Assembly (NCBI GenBank): GCA_934233735.1
Contig: CAKQGQ010000014.1
Span: 1 to 59,543, forward strand
Reading direction: 5' to 3'
DNA length: 59,543 nucleotides
Source of the DNA: an uncultured Clostridia bacterium
GTDB taxonomy: Bacteria; Bacillota; Clostridia; Peptostreptococcales; Anaerovoracaceae
The notes below the pieces were generated by a model that saw only the letters and a program-made list of their open reading frames with translations, did not search any database and had not been told where the DNA came from. Position 1 is the stretch's first letter. Every line of letters begins with the position of its first letter. Positions 41,596 to 50,447 of the stretch are shown here, piece by piece. Position numbers and translations under genes: made by a program.

Positions 41596-42972
41596 CTAAA
41601 CTCTGCACTTCAGTACCTTGCTGTATGTGCCGTAAATCTTCTTGCCGTTTACCGTCTTATATGCGCGGACTTTGACATAGTAGGTTTTGCCTTTTTTGAG
41701 GCCTGTCACGGTTTTGCTCAGTGTCTTGCTGCCTGCGGTCGTTTTTACGACATCCTTCGCGAACTTGCTGCTGGTCGAGCATACAATCTGATAGCCGCTG
41801 ACATCCGCAGCCTTGCCGCTTTTTTTCGTTACAAAGTCGGTGTTAATTGAAGCCTTCTTCCATGTCGCCTTCAGCTTGCCGCTTCCGGCCTTCGCAGCCT
41901 TCGTCAGCGTCGTCTGGCTTGGCACCGATTTATAGAAAAATGCAAGTGCATAATATGCCTGCTCGGTTGCCATCTGGTTTACAACCGGCTCATAACCACC
42001 GCTTGCTTCGTTGACATGGCGGAACCCGCCGACTTTCTCATCGTAGAATGTCATCAGACCGTCAATCACGCTCTTGCCGTTCTTGATGAATCTCTTATCG
42101 GTATTCGGGTTCACGCCGCATGCTGTAAGTGCACAAATCACCTGTGCACAGCTTTCGGAGTTAATCGTGCCCCAGCTTCCGAATCCGCCGTTTTGTTTCT
42201 GCTGTTTGGAAAGGTAAGTAATCGCGCGGTCAATCGCTTTCTTTACCTTGGGCTGCTTCGTCATGTATGGAGCGAGCGCAATCATTGCCATCCCGGTTAT
42301 ATCCACATCCGACACTGCATTATAGCCGGTGCTGCCCTCTTTTTTCGGCTGAAGATTCCAGCCGCCGTCACTATACTGGTTATCCAAAATATAGTTTATC
42401 ATTCTCTGACGCGAATTCTGTCTGTCAGTTTCTTCCGGCGTCAGGGTTCCGTATGCGTAGGAATCGGTTCTTTTCGGAACATCGTAGTTTGCTGAGTCAA
42501 ACGCTCGGAGTGCCCAAATCGGTCCGTTCATACCCTGCCATTTCACGTTGACAAAGTCCGCAAGCGGTGCCGTCAAGTCATAGCCGCCTACATTGGCTGC
42601 GTCCATGCCGACTGCACTCATCGCAACGATTACTCGCTCATACTCGGTGAATTTCTTGTCGTGCAGGATGCCTTTCGTGCCGCGGTATCCTTCTTCTAAG
42701 GCTTTTTCCACTGACGCGCGGTATGCTGCAAGATAGGAATCGCTCATTTCATAGCCTGCGTGTCCCAGTCCGTAGATAATCCACTCACCGCCGATGGAAC
42801 CGAAGCTTGGCGGTTCGCTTTCGTTGTATAAATAGTCTCCGCATTTTTCAAATGCAGCCTTTGTCTTATCATAGGATGCTGCGGATGCAGTACCTATGCT
42901 TCCGAATACCATCGTGAAGCTGACTGCCAGCATAAGCATCATGCTCAAAATTTTGTTTGATTTTCTTTTCAT
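41596..42972 (-). CDS. Secreted alpha/alpha-barrel (prenyltransferase/squalene-cyclase-like) protein with Fn3 module
   Basis: Signal peptide ~1-31 ending A-S-A. Residues ~35-355 contain repeated helical-hairpin motifs of the prenyltransferase-repeat type: Q-Y-S-D-G-G-W-N, K-Q-N-G-G-F-G-S-W-G and K-V-G-G-F-R-H. An Fn3-like module (~365-458) ends the chain. The catalytic DxDD of cyclases is not seen, so it is more likely a binding barrel. The upstream neighbour, 32 bp away, encodes a DUF4430 domain. Transcobalamin and intrinsic factor consist of just such an alpha6/alpha6 barrel plus a DUF4430-like beta domain, so the two proteins may be a split ligand-binding pair. Ligand unknown. Confidence 0.75.
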   Translation of the reverse strand: MKRKSNKILSMMLMLAVSFTMVFGSIGTASAASYDKTKAAFEKCGDYLYNESEPPSFGSIGGEWIIYGLGHAGYEMSDSYLAAYRASVEKALEEGYRGTKGILHDKKFTEYERVIVAMSAVGMDAANVGGYDLTAPLADFVNVKWQGMNGPIWALRAFDSANYDVPKRTDSYAYGTLTPEETDRQNSRQRMINYILDNQYSDGGWNLQPKKEGSTGYNAVSDVDITGMAMIALAPYMTKQPKVKKAIDRAITYLSKQQKQNGGFGSWGTINSESCAQVICALTACGVNPNTDKRFIKNGKSVIDGLMTFYDEKVGGFRHVNEASGGYEPVVNQMATEQAYYALAFFYKSVPSQTTLTKAAKAGSGKLKATWKKASINTDFVTKKSGKAADVSGYQIVCSTSSKFAKDVVKTTAGSKTLSKTVTGLKKGKTYYVKVRAYKTVNGKKIYGTYSKVLKCRV

Positions 42973-43004
42973 TTCTGTCTCCTTTTTCTGCCTTTTCTAT
43001 TTTT

Positions 43005-43910
43005 TTATCCCATCCACTCGTCGGCACCAACATCTGTGCCCAGTCCTTCACAGGTGTAGCACCAGACAATCGTGTCACCGTCTTTCAAGTAGTAGGAAGA
43101 ACAGCCGTAGTTCGGGAACCACTCGTTTACCTTATACATCCAGCCGCTCTGCGGGCCGCCGTCAAACTCATAGAGATAATTGATTCCTTCAATGTAGTAG
43201 GAAGCATACAGCGGCGTGTAGCTGAATTCGAGCTGAATGTCATTGTTTCTGCAAAGCGTGTTCAGCGCGTCGAAAACCGTGTTGTCCGTCGTTCCCTTAT
43301 AGGTCGTCTTAGCGAGAATTGTTCCATCTTTCGGTATATAATCCTTAATTGCAGGATTTTCTAACCTGTCCATATCATTTGAAAGCGTGTCACAGCGAAT
43401 TTCCAGCGTAACGGTTACCGGCTCCGGATTTTTCGGTCTCAGTGCCGCGTTTCCGCCGTTTGATGCGGTAAAATCGTCACTGTTGTCAACCTTGATGTCC
43501 TTCGAATCGAGATTCTTTTTTTCCTCTTCTGTAAACTTTAAATCCGAAGCTTTCTTTGTTTCTTTCATTCCCGTATCGTTTTTTTCGGCGTTTTTATCTT
43601 CTTTTTTTCCATCCGAAGACTTATCCCCGGAATCAGAATCCGCATCTTCAGCGTCATCGTCCTTATCGGCATCTAAATTCTCGTAAACATCTTCTCCTGT
43701 GCCTATAACCGTGTTTCCCTGCCCGTCGGCAAGCTTCGCGTCTTTATTTTCAATGCTTAATCCGACAATCGTTGAAACAGCAATCACGCATACAAGCGCA
43801 ATTAAAGCGTATTTACGCGCGCGCTTTTTCTTCATTTTCGCAAGAAGCTCCGTGTTCTGTGCGTTTGCAGCGCCCGAAGCTGCCTGTTCTTTTCGTTCTT
43901 TCTTCTCCAT
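43005..43910 (-). CDS. Membrane-anchored DUF4430 (transcobalamin C-terminal-like) protein
   Basis: This 301-aa protein has a basic cytoplasmic head, one span (~34-52, Y-A-L-I-A-L-V-C-V-I-A-V-S), an Asp/Lys/Glu-rich linker (~65-150), then a DUF4430 domain (~165-300). That domain shows D-N-T-V-F-D-A-L, Y-I-E-G-I-N-Y-L-Y, G-G-P-Q-S-G-W-M-Y-K-V-N and L-K-D-G-D-T-I-V-W-C-Y, the core of the transcobalamin-like beta domain. It would be exposed on the outer face of the membrane. It is 32 bp upstream of the secreted alpha/alpha-barrel gene and probably co-transcribed with it. I looked for a cobalamin riboswitch upstream and found none. Confidence 0.82.
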   Translation of the reverse strand: MEKKERKEQAASGAANAQNTELLAKMKKKRARKYALIALVCVIAVSTIVGLSIENKDAKLADGQGNTVIGTGEDVYENLDADKDDDAEDADSDSGDKSSDGKKEDKNAEKNDTGMKETKKASDLKFTEEEKKNLDSKDIKVDNSDDFTASNGGNAALRPKNPEPVTVTLEIRCDTLSNDMDRLENPAIKDYIPKDGTILAKTTYKGTTDNTVFDALNTLCRNNDIQLEFSYTPLYASYYIEGINYLYEFDGGPQSGWMYKVNEWFPNYGCSSYYLKDGDTIVWCYTCEGLGTDVGADEWMG

Positions 43911-44028
43911 TTTATCTCCTTATCCCGACCCCTGCCGATTTCCTTTCTGAATTAGGCATAAAAACCTAATATAAATGCTACACTACTTCACAAAGTTTGT
44001 AAAGGTATGATTTTTGGATTTTCTTGTA

Positions 44029-44056
44029 CAAAAAACGGCAACCTTTCGGAAGCCGC
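44029..44056 (-). terminator. Terminator of the Xre-family gene
   Basis: On the minus strand CGGCTTCC-GAAA-GGTTGCCG (two internal mismatches) followed by TTTTTTG, 30 bp after the Xre stop. Confidence 0.7.
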
Positions 44057-44085
44057 TTTCGTTTCACTTATGATTCTGTTTTGTC

Positions 44086-44409
44086 TTATTTTCTTTCCTG
44101 TTTCACGCTGAGAATCGCCTCAATATAATCGGCAATCCATGCTTGGTCGTCTTCACTCAGTCGGTTCGCCTTCATAAACGCCTTCGCTAAAGGACCGTCC
44201 TCATCTTCCTCGCCATACACAAGATAGTCCGTTGTCGTTCCGAGCGCATCCGCCATTCCCTTCAGCGTATCGACCCGCGTCTCATAAACACCTCTTTCAA
44301 TCGCCGAAATGTGATTAACCGAAACATCTATGAGCTCTGCGAGCTGACTCTGCGTATATCCTGCCTTTTTTCTGGCTAATTTTACTCTTTTTCCAAAATC
44401 TACCGACAT
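44086..44409 (-). CDS. Xre-family (HTH_3) transcriptional regulator
   Basis: Start chosen at M-S-V-D-F-G-K-R-V (44409), behind AAGGATGG; 107 aa. The Cro/C1 helix-turn-helix is at ~5-60: L-A-R-K-K-A-G-Y-T-Q-S-Q-L-A-E-L then I-S-A-I-E-R-G-V-Y. A short acidic C-terminus (Y-G-E-E-D-E-D-G) and amphipathic helix follow. Single-gene unit with its own terminator; target unknown. Confidence 0.88.
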   Translation of the reverse strand: MSVDFGKRVKLARKKAGYTQSQLAELIDVSVNHISAIERGVYETRVDTLKGMADALGTTTDYLVYGEEDEDGPLAKAFMKANRLSEDDQAWIADYIEAILSVKQERK

Positions 44410-44557
44410 TCGTTTTTTACCATCCTTCATAGAAAATTCTACAGAAACACTGCAGAATTTACCACGCATAAAGCATGTTATAAAACTAATTGCTTTCTGT
44501 TAGTTTTCTATGTTTCAATGGTATTATTCCTGTCTTTACCGCCGGGCATACCTAAAA

Positions 44558-46507
44558 TCAGTAGATTTCTTTGATTCGTCCCACTTTGAACGCTTCCACC
44601 AAGTCATTCAAGTCGCCGATTCGCTCCACAAAGTCTGCTCCCTGATCCGTATCGATGATTAAAAGCCTTTCCGGCATAGTTTCAACGGTTTTCATTACCG
44701 GCGAGTGGAACACCTGCGTTCCGTCCGGCTGCAGAGGGCTGTACGGCTGATGCTCCGCCAAAGCCATGAAACGGGAATTAAAGATGAATGTATAACCTGC
44801 GATGCCTGTCTGTTTCTGATATGCTTTGGAAATTCCGCCGTCGATTACGTAAAGTAATCCGCCGCCTTTAATCGGAGACTCACCGTCCTTGATTTTTACC
44901 GGCACATGACCGTTCAAAATCTTGGAGGTTCTCGGGTTCAGTCCGAACTCCTTTATAATTTTTTCGCAATAAGATTTTTCTTTAATATATTTATAGTATG
45001 GTTTCGTAAATTCCTTGTGCGTGGTTTTGTCCGCGATGAACAGTCTTTCGAAGGTCGTCATTTTTTCCTTGCCGAAGAGCGGGGAACTGCTTCCCAGCCA
45101 CAAATACCACATAATATCTCCGGATCTTCCGATTTCTCCTGATTTATTCGGCGCGAAGTAAGCCTTGCGCACCTCGTCGTCCAGATAATCCATCAAAGCC
45201 TTGCCCGCATGCTTTACGCCGTTGAGCTCAACCTCTTCAAACTCGCCGTCCTCCGTCGTCGGAATGCAGCCGTGGTACAGAAGATTTCCGTTGACCTTGG
45301 TATACAAAGCCCCGTGGCTGTATAAGAACTTGATATGTCTGTGCAGCTTTTCTGAGTTGAGGAAGGAAGCCTCCAGCGCTTTCAGCATTTCCTTTTCATC
45401 CTCTGTCAAATCGTAAGGATGTGCAGGGTCAAGTGTCGGGAAATTCGTATCCCGCAGCGGCCATGTCACGCCCTCAACCTCGACAGTATCCTCTTCCAGG
45501 TTAATTTTGTCCAAAAGCAGACGCTTTTCCATCTTATATTCCGGATGAGCTTTGATACGCTGTCCTTCTACCTTAAACTGACAGATTGCGATTGCCTTAT
45601 GCATCCGCGCCGCCAGATCCTCGTCAACCGGGTCGAACTTGTTCGTGTCCAGAATATGCGGACGGAAGAATTCGCAGGGGTCATCGCCGTAAACCTTCTC
45701 CGCAAAGGTCGCAAGCGGTCTCAGATTGATTCCGTAACCGACCTCCAGCATATCAAAGTTATTATAGCTGATGTTCATGCGCAAAAGGTTCGTCATGCAG
45801 GCCCAGTTGCCCGTTGCCGCTCCCATCCAGACAATATCGTGATTGCCCCACTGGAAATCTACATCATGGTAATTCATCAAAAAGTCCATGATTTCATCCG
45901 GGTGCGCGCCTCTGTCAAAGATGTCGCCGATAATGTGCAGTTTGTCCACCGCAAGGCTGCTGATTGCCTCCGTGAGCTGCACGATATATTTTTCCGCTAC
46001 GCCGCATTCTACAATCGAACTGATAATCTGGCTGTAGTAATGCGCCTTGTTTTCCTCATCGTCAGCGTGCAAAAGCTCGTCAATGCTGTAATCCATGTAT
46101 TTCGGCAGACGCGCCCGCACTCTGGAACGGGTGTATTTCGTGGATACCGATTTGCAAATCGTAATAAGACGATAGATTGCCGTCGCACACCAGTCGTTAA
46201 AGTTTTCTTCGGTTTTTTTGCGCCTTGCAATTTCTGCCTGCGCGTTATAAATCAGCGCCGCAAGGTCCTCCCGATCCCTTTCGCTCAAAACGCTTCCGTA
46301 GTGCTCGTCAATCTTTGCTTTGATTGTGCCCGACGCGCTCTTGAGCATATGTATAAACGCCTCATGTTCCCCGTGCAAATCGCTCAGGAAATATTCGGTT
46401 CCCTTCGGCAAAGCCAAAATTGCCTTCAAATTGATAATTTCAGCGGAGGCTGCCATGATGTTCGGGTAATCCTTGGATAATCTTCTTAAATACTTTAAAT
46501 CTGCCAT
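44558..46507 (-). CDS. fbp: Fructose-1,6-bisphosphatase class III
   Basis: The 649-aa protein is of the long, Firmicute-type FBPase, a metallophosphoesterase: F-L-S-D-L-H-G-E-H-E (~34-43), I-I-G-D-I-F-D-R-G-A (~200), W-G-N-H-D-I-V-W (~225), L-N-G-H-V-P-V-K (~500). Start at M-A-D-L-K-Y-L-R-R follows the AAAGGGACC site; the upstream extension of the frame is noncoding. It hydrolyses fructose 1,6-bisphosphate for gluconeogenesis, pairing functionally with pckG. Confidence 0.96.
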   Translation of the reverse strand: MADLKYLRRLSKDYPNIMAASAEIINLKAILALPKGTEYFLSDLHGEHEAFIHMLKSASGTIKAKIDEHYGSVLSERDREDLAALIYNAQAEIARRKKTEENFNDWCATAIYRLITICKSVSTKYTRSRVRARLPKYMDYSIDELLHADDEENKAHYYSQIISSIVECGVAEKYIVQLTEAISSLAVDKLHIIGDIFDRGAHPDEIMDFLMNYHDVDFQWGNHDIVWMGAATGNWACMTNLLRMNISYNNFDMLEVGYGINLRPLATFAEKVYGDDPCEFFRPHILDTNKFDPVDEDLAARMHKAIAICQFKVEGQRIKAHPEYKMEKRLLLDKINLEEDTVEVEGVTWPLRDTNFPTLDPAHPYDLTEDEKEMLKALEASFLNSEKLHRHIKFLYSHGALYTKVNGNLLYHGCIPTTEDGEFEEVELNGVKHAGKALMDYLDDEVRKAYFAPNKSGEIGRSGDIMWYLWLGSSSPLFGKEKMTTFERLFIADKTTHKEFTKPYYKYIKEKSYCEKIIKEFGLNPRTSKILNGHVPVKIKDGESPIKGGGLLYVIDGGISKAYQKQTGIAGYTFIFNSRFMALAEHQPYSPLQPDGTQVFHSPVMKTVETMPERLLIIDTDQGADFVERIGDLNDLVEAFKVGRIKEIY

Positions 46508-46639
46508 TACGGTCCCTTTCCTATCTATAATTCTATGAAATTGCGTCCTCGATGGTGAGGGGTAAACTTCTGCCTTTATTATAATACAATGCCAAAGCCC
46601 CGAAAGCAAGCACTAATCGTTTCGAATTACCTCGAATCA

Positions 46640-47710
46640 TCAATACACATCGGTTCCCGAATAGTAATGTTTCAAAATTTCCTTATAGCTGTATCCTTCC
46701 TTCGCCATGCCGTCGGCGCCGTACTGGCTCATGCCGACGCCGTGTCCCGAGCCGCTGGAGGTAAAGACAATTTTCAGTTTGGAGTCCGAAGAAGCATTGA
46801 TGCCGCTTCCCTCCTCAAAGCTTATGCTGAAAAGCGCAGAGCTCAGTCCTAAAGCGTTTCGGATTTCCGTTCCTTTCAGACTCGCATCGCCCACCTGAAT
46901 TTTTTCCACTCTGCCGCCCGCCGTTCTGGAAAGAATTTTGATGCTCGACCTGCTGATTTTGCCAAATTCTTTTTCCGGAAAAGCTTTTTTGATTTTTTCT
47001 TTAAATTTCTTCATCGTAAACGACTTTTCTTCGTTCTGATGCGTTGCTTTTTCCTCATACGGACTGGAAACGCTCACCAAATACGGCAAAGCGCTGACGA
47101 AAACATCCTCGGAATTCTCGGTCTGACCGCCGCTTGAAGAGAAAAATAAAGGCTGCATGACGAGTTTTCCGTCATAATACAGAAGTTCCCCCTTCGTCGC
47201 CTCGCAGGCTTTCTTTATCTTCGGAAAACCCTCATCGGAGGAATACCAGCCTTCCGGATGACATGCTTCAAGCTCTTTCTCCGTTTTATAGACCTGGCAG
47301 TGCGTGGTTGAGCAGATTGGGGCTTCGGGATGTGCCTGCGGCTTTTTTATCTCGTATTTTTCAAGTTTTGCCATCACGAAGGTCCGCGCTGCCACCGACT
47401 GCGCCTTCAGCGCCTCGCTCTCGAAGGTATTGGGCATCTCGCTTGCCGTAACGCAGGTCACATATTCCTCGAAGTCCACACTCACGGTCTTCCCCTCGTT
47501 TTCCTTCCAGACTTTTATCTTGGAAGGCGTCTTAACTTTGGAGGAGAAAAGAAAATTTCCGCTCTTTTCATCGCCGCTGCTGTAAGATTTTTCTGCTTGC
47601 TGCTGTAAAGCTCCTTCGCTTCCGAGATTTCCGCTCAGCACCGCGGCCGCAAACGGTATACAGATAAAAAAAGTCAGGCATAGCGCCACAGTTTGTACCA
47701 AAATCTTCAT
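46640..47710 (-). CDS. spoIID: Stage II sporulation protein D (lytic transglycosylase)
   Basis: The N-terminal membrane anchor (~1-23, K-I-L-V-Q-T-V-A-L-C-L-T-F-F) is followed by a SpoIID/LytB domain with S-E-M-P-N-T-F-E-S-E-A-L-K-A-Q-S-V-A-A-R-T (catalytic Glu region), S-S-S-G-G-Q-T and G-S-G-H-G-V-G-M-S-Q-Y-G-A. The third Met (47710) is chosen because AAAGGATG precedes it. SpoIID cuts denuded glycan strands in the engulfment complex with SpoIIP. murA lies upstream, as in Bacillus, but a terminator separates them. Confidence 0.95.
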   Translation of the reverse strand: MKILVQTVALCLTFFICIPFAAAVLSGNLGSEGALQQQAEKSYSSGDEKSGNFLFSSKVKTPSKIKVWKENEGKTVSVDFEEYVTCVTASEMPNTFESEALKAQSVAARTFVMAKLEKYEIKKPQAHPEAPICSTTHCQVYKTEKELEACHPEGWYSSDEGFPKIKKACEATKGELLYYDGKLVMQPLFFSSSGGQTENSEDVFVSALPYLVSVSSPYEEKATHQNEEKSFTMKKFKEKIKKAFPEKEFGKISRSSIKILSRTAGGRVEKIQVGDASLKGTEIRNALGLSSALFSISFEEGSGINASSDSKLKIVFTSSGSGHGVGMSQYGADGMAKEGYSYKEILKHYYSGTDVY

Positions 47711-47745
47711 TCTTGTCATCCTTTCTTTCGCCTTCATAGATTCTA

Positions 47746-47778
47746 TGCAAAAAGGCGGGGAATCATTCCCCGCCTTTT
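47746..47778 (-). terminator. murA terminator
   Basis: AAAGGCGGGGAAT (47751-47763) pairs with ATTCCCCGCCTTT (47765-47777) and is T-rich on the minus strand; it lies between murA and spoIID. Confidence 0.85.
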
Positions 47779-47799
47779 CAGACTTCTGCTAACTTGATT

Positions 47800-49065
47800 T
47801 TAAATTTTGGTAATCACTGCGCCTATCTTTTCAAACTTTTCTATGAACTTTTCATAGCCGCGCTCGATATGGTAGATTTCCGAGATTTCGGTTTCGCCCT
47901 CAGCCACAAGACCTGCCAGTACCAGCGCAGCGCCTGCTCTGAGGTCAGTTGCCATAACTTCACAGCCGCGAAGCTTGGCATTCCCTCTGATTACAGCCTT
48001 GCTGCCCGCTGCTTCAATGCTTGCACCCATTTTATTCAGCTGAGCCACATGCATGAAACGGTTCTCGAAAACAGTCTCGATAACCGTACTGGAACCTTCC
48101 ACGGTCGTCAGATAGGTCATAAACGGCGATTGAATGTCGGTAGGGAATCCCGGATACGGCAGCGTCTTAATGTCCGTCGCCATATGTGGTCCGAGGTCGC
48201 CTCTGACAATCATCTCTTCATCTCCGACTTCAATTCTTACTCCGCATTCACGGAGCTTCGCTATGATAGGCTTAACATGATCGGGCACCACATTTTGAAT
48301 GTGCAGCGCACCTCTTGTAATCGCCGCCGCAAGCATAAAGGTTCCCGCTTCAATTCTGTCGGGAATTACTGTATGCTTGGCGCCGTGCAGCCTGGCTACG
48401 CCTTCAATTTTTATCGTATCGGTTCCTGCGCCCTTAATCTTCGCCCCCATTTTGTTCAAAAAGTTCGCCAAATCGACGATTTCGGGCTCTTCAGCCGCAT
48501 TTTCCAGATAAGTGACACCCTGTGCCAAAACCGCTGCCATCATAATGTTTTCGGTTGCGCCCACGCTCGGGAAGTCGAGGTAAATCGTATCGCCGATCAG
48601 ACCCTGCGGTCCGGCAACTGCCTCCACATATCCTTCGTCGTTATTGACGGTAATCACAGCACCCAAAGCCTCCAAACCTTTCAGATGAAGGTCGATGGGT
48701 CTTGCACCGATTGCGCATCCGCCCGGCAGAGGAATTTTCGCCCTGCCTTTTCTCGCCAGAAGCGGTCCCATAATCAAAATGGATGCCCGCATTTTATTCA
48801 CGAGCTCAAAACGCGCTTCCGTAGATACGATGTCCTCGGTTTTTATGGCCAAAATATTCTCTTCAAGCTCGGTCACCTGCGCACCGTGAGATGTCAGAAT
48901 TTCTTTCATAAAAGCCACATCCCGCAGCTTCGGAACATCCCGGATTACGCATTCCTCTTCAGCCAGCAGTGCTGCCGCCATCAAGGGCAGTACTGCATTC
49001 TTCGCACCGCTTATGAAGACTTCCCCACGAAGCGGTCCGCTCTGCTTTACAATATATTTAGCCAA
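47800..49065 (-). CDS. murA: UDP-N-acetylglucosamine 1-carboxyvinyltransferase
   Basis: The 421-aa EPSP-synthase-like fold has S-G-A-K-N-A-V-L-P (K22, N23) and the fosfomycin-sensitive catalytic cysteine C117 in P-G-G-C-A-I-G-A-R-P. It transfers enolpyruvate from PEP to UDP-GlcNAc, the first committed step of peptidoglycan. It ends with R-G-Y-E-K-F-I-E-K-F. It follows the AbrB-like regulator by 17 bp. Position next to spoIID fits the murAA/murZ-type sporulation-linked copy. Confidence 0.96.
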   Translation of the reverse strand: MAKYIVKQSGPLRGEVFISGAKNAVLPLMAAALLAEEECVIRDVPKLRDVAFMKEILTSHGAQVTELEENILAIKTEDIVSTEARFELVNKMRASILIMGPLLARKGRAKIPLPGGCAIGARPIDLHLKGLEALGAVITVNNDEGYVEAVAGPQGLIGDTIYLDFPSVGATENIMMAAVLAQGVTYLENAAEEPEIVDLANFLNKMGAKIKGAGTDTIKIEGVARLHGAKHTVIPDRIEAGTFMLAAAITRGALHIQNVVPDHVKPIIAKLRECGVRIEVGDEEMIVRGDLGPHMATDIKTLPYPGFPTDIQSPFMTYLTTVEGSSTVIETVFENRFMHVAQLNKMGASIEAAGSKAVIRGNAKLRGCEVMATDLRAGAALVLAGLVAEGETEISEIYHIERGYEKFIEKFEKIGAVITKI

Positions 49066-49082
49066 TTCCAGCCTCCATCAGC

Positions 49083-49325
49083 TTAAAGTTGTTTCATTTC
49101 CTGCAGGCAAGCCTTGCAGACATTCTTTCCTTTGATGTTTACGACATCCTTCGCATCTCCGCAGAAGATACATGCAGGCTCGTACTTTTTCAGCATGATG
49201 TAATCGCCGTCTACATAAACTTCAAGAGCGTCATCCGTCTTGATGTTTAAGTTTCTTCTGAGTTCTACCGGGATAACAACTCTTCCCAATGGATCTACCG
49301 GTCTTACAATTCCTGTTGCTTTCAT
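49083..49325 (-). CDS. AbrB-family transition-state regulator with C-terminal zinc-ribbon motif
   Basis: Start at M-K-A-T-G-I-V-R (49325) behind GGAGGT; 80 aa. The N-terminal AbrB swapped-hairpin DNA-binding domain reads V-R-P-V-D-P-L-G-R-V-V-I-P-V-E-L-R-R. The C-terminal half has C-I-F-C ... C-K-A-C, two CxxC pairs 16 residues apart, typical of AbrB/Abh-like proteins in Clostridia. In Bacillus such proteins repress post-exponential genes; here it precedes murA and lies beside spmAB. Confidence 0.9.
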   Translation of the reverse strand: MKATGIVRPVDPLGRVVIPVELRRNLNIKTDDALEVYVDGDYIMLKKYEPACIFCGDAKDVVNIKGKNVCKACLQEMKQL

Positions 49326-49369
49326 AATCAATACCTCCAAATTATTTTTTGTTTTTATTTTTAAATTTT

Positions 49370-49732
49370 TTATTTGCCTTTTTTCTTTTCGGCCTTTCTG
49401 CCGCCTCCCTCGCGCTTGCCTCTGATAATGCCGATAAACGAAGATGTAGCGTCCACGATATGGGTCAGGGCTTCCACAATGCTTTGATTCCCTTTCACTG
49501 CGTCCACCATCACTGTAACCGTGTCCTCCAGCCCGTCCACAATTCCGTCAACCTGCTGCACCCGTTCCGATGCAACTTCCGTCATCGTTTTCGTATCCCC
49601 GAGAATCTCATCAACCCGCTTCAGTGTTCCTATCAGCTTTCTTACCAAAGCGATAATGTAAATCAAAAGAACCATGACCAGCAGCGCAAGAATCGTAAGC
49701 AAAGCTCCCTTCAGCGTAATTGTTACCGTCAT
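49370..49732 (-). CDS. DUF948-like membrane protein
   Basis: This 120-aa protein has one N-terminal span (~8-28, A-L-L-T-I-L-A-L-L-V-M-V-L-L-I-Y), then an amphipathic helical region (~35-100) with heptad-like Val/Leu spacing and a Lys/Gly-rich end. This matches the YtxG/DUF948 pattern of small general-stress membrane proteins. Precise function unknown. It is separated from the AbrB-like gene by 44 bp on the same strand and is divergent from spmA. Confidence 0.7.
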   Translation of the reverse strand: MTVTITLKGALLTILALLVMVLLIYIIALVRKLIGTLKRVDEILGDTKTMTEVASERVQQVDGIVDGLEDTVTVMVDAVKGNQSIVEALTHIVDATSSFIGIIRGKREGGGRKAEKKKGK

Positions 49733-49865
49733 ACATACCTCCCTTTTTCTAAAGTGCAGGCTTGTTTTTTGCCTTACTCTTATTATAGCCCAAAAATGGA
49801 AATAACTGCAACATCTTTTTTGATTTTTTGCATATATTTTTTTTATATCATGGAGGCGATGTTTT

Positions 49866-50447
49866 ATGATGAATTATATATGGGCGATAATCTTTCTCGC
49901 CTCGTTTGGATATGCCTGTATTTCCGGCAATCTGACCACATTCGGTTCGGCTCTCATGGAGAGCTCTCAGGGCGCGGTAAGTTTCATATTAAGTCTGGCA
50001 GGCATCATGGCAATGTGGAGCGGTCTGATGAAAATAGCCGAAGAAACCGGTTTGATCAACAAACTCTCAAGGGTGCTTCTCCCCTTCACTTCCCTGCTCT
50101 TTCCCAAGCAAAAAGATCCTGAAACACTGTCTTACATAATCATGAGCTTCATGTCCAACATCTTCGGTGCCGGCAACAGTTCTACCGTTTTCGCCCTGCG
50201 AACCATGGAGAAACTCGATGAGCAGAACTCCCATCGTGAATCGGCGAGTAACGATATGTGTACCTTTGCGGTCGTCAATATGGCTTTCGCACCGCTGATT
50301 CCCGTTGTCACGATCCAGATGCGTGAAGAACTCGGCTCCTCCGACCCGTATTCCATCGTTTTGCCGTCGATCATTACCGCAATCGTTACGATTATCGTAT
50401 CCGTCATTGTCTGCAAAATACTTGAAAGGAAGGGTTCCTCACGATGA
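49866..50447 (+). CDS. spmA: Spore maturation protein A
   Basis: This 193-aa membrane protein has a nucleoside-recognition (Gate) domain: G-I-M-A-M-W-S-G-L-M-K-I-A-E-E, F-M-S-N-I-F-G-A-G-N-S-S-T and a final V-T-I-I-V-S-V-I-V-C-K-I-L span. With SpmB it is needed for normal spore core dehydration in Bacillus and Clostridium. GGAGG precedes the tandem ATG-ATG start. Overlaps spmB by 4 bp (ATGA). Confidence 0.92.
   Translation: MMNYIWAIIFLASFGYACISGNLTTFGSALMESSQGAVSFILSLAGIMAMWSGLMKIAEETGLINKLSRVLLPFTSLLFPKQKDPETLSYIIMSFMSNIFGAGNSSTVFALRTMEKLDEQNSHRESASNDMCTFAVVNMAFAPLIPVVTIQMREELGSSDPYSIVLPSIITAIVTIIVSVIVCKILERKGSSR

Noticed and set aside
43911..44085. Cobalamin riboswitch in front of the DUF4430 gene
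   Set aside because: The stretch is only 175 bp, has no B12-box-like conserved sequence, and its hairpin is explained as the terminator of the upstream Xre gene.
47794..49086. 430-codon open frame antisense to murA
   Set aside because: Complete shadow of the conserved murA gene, His/Cys/Arg-rich and without any family signature.
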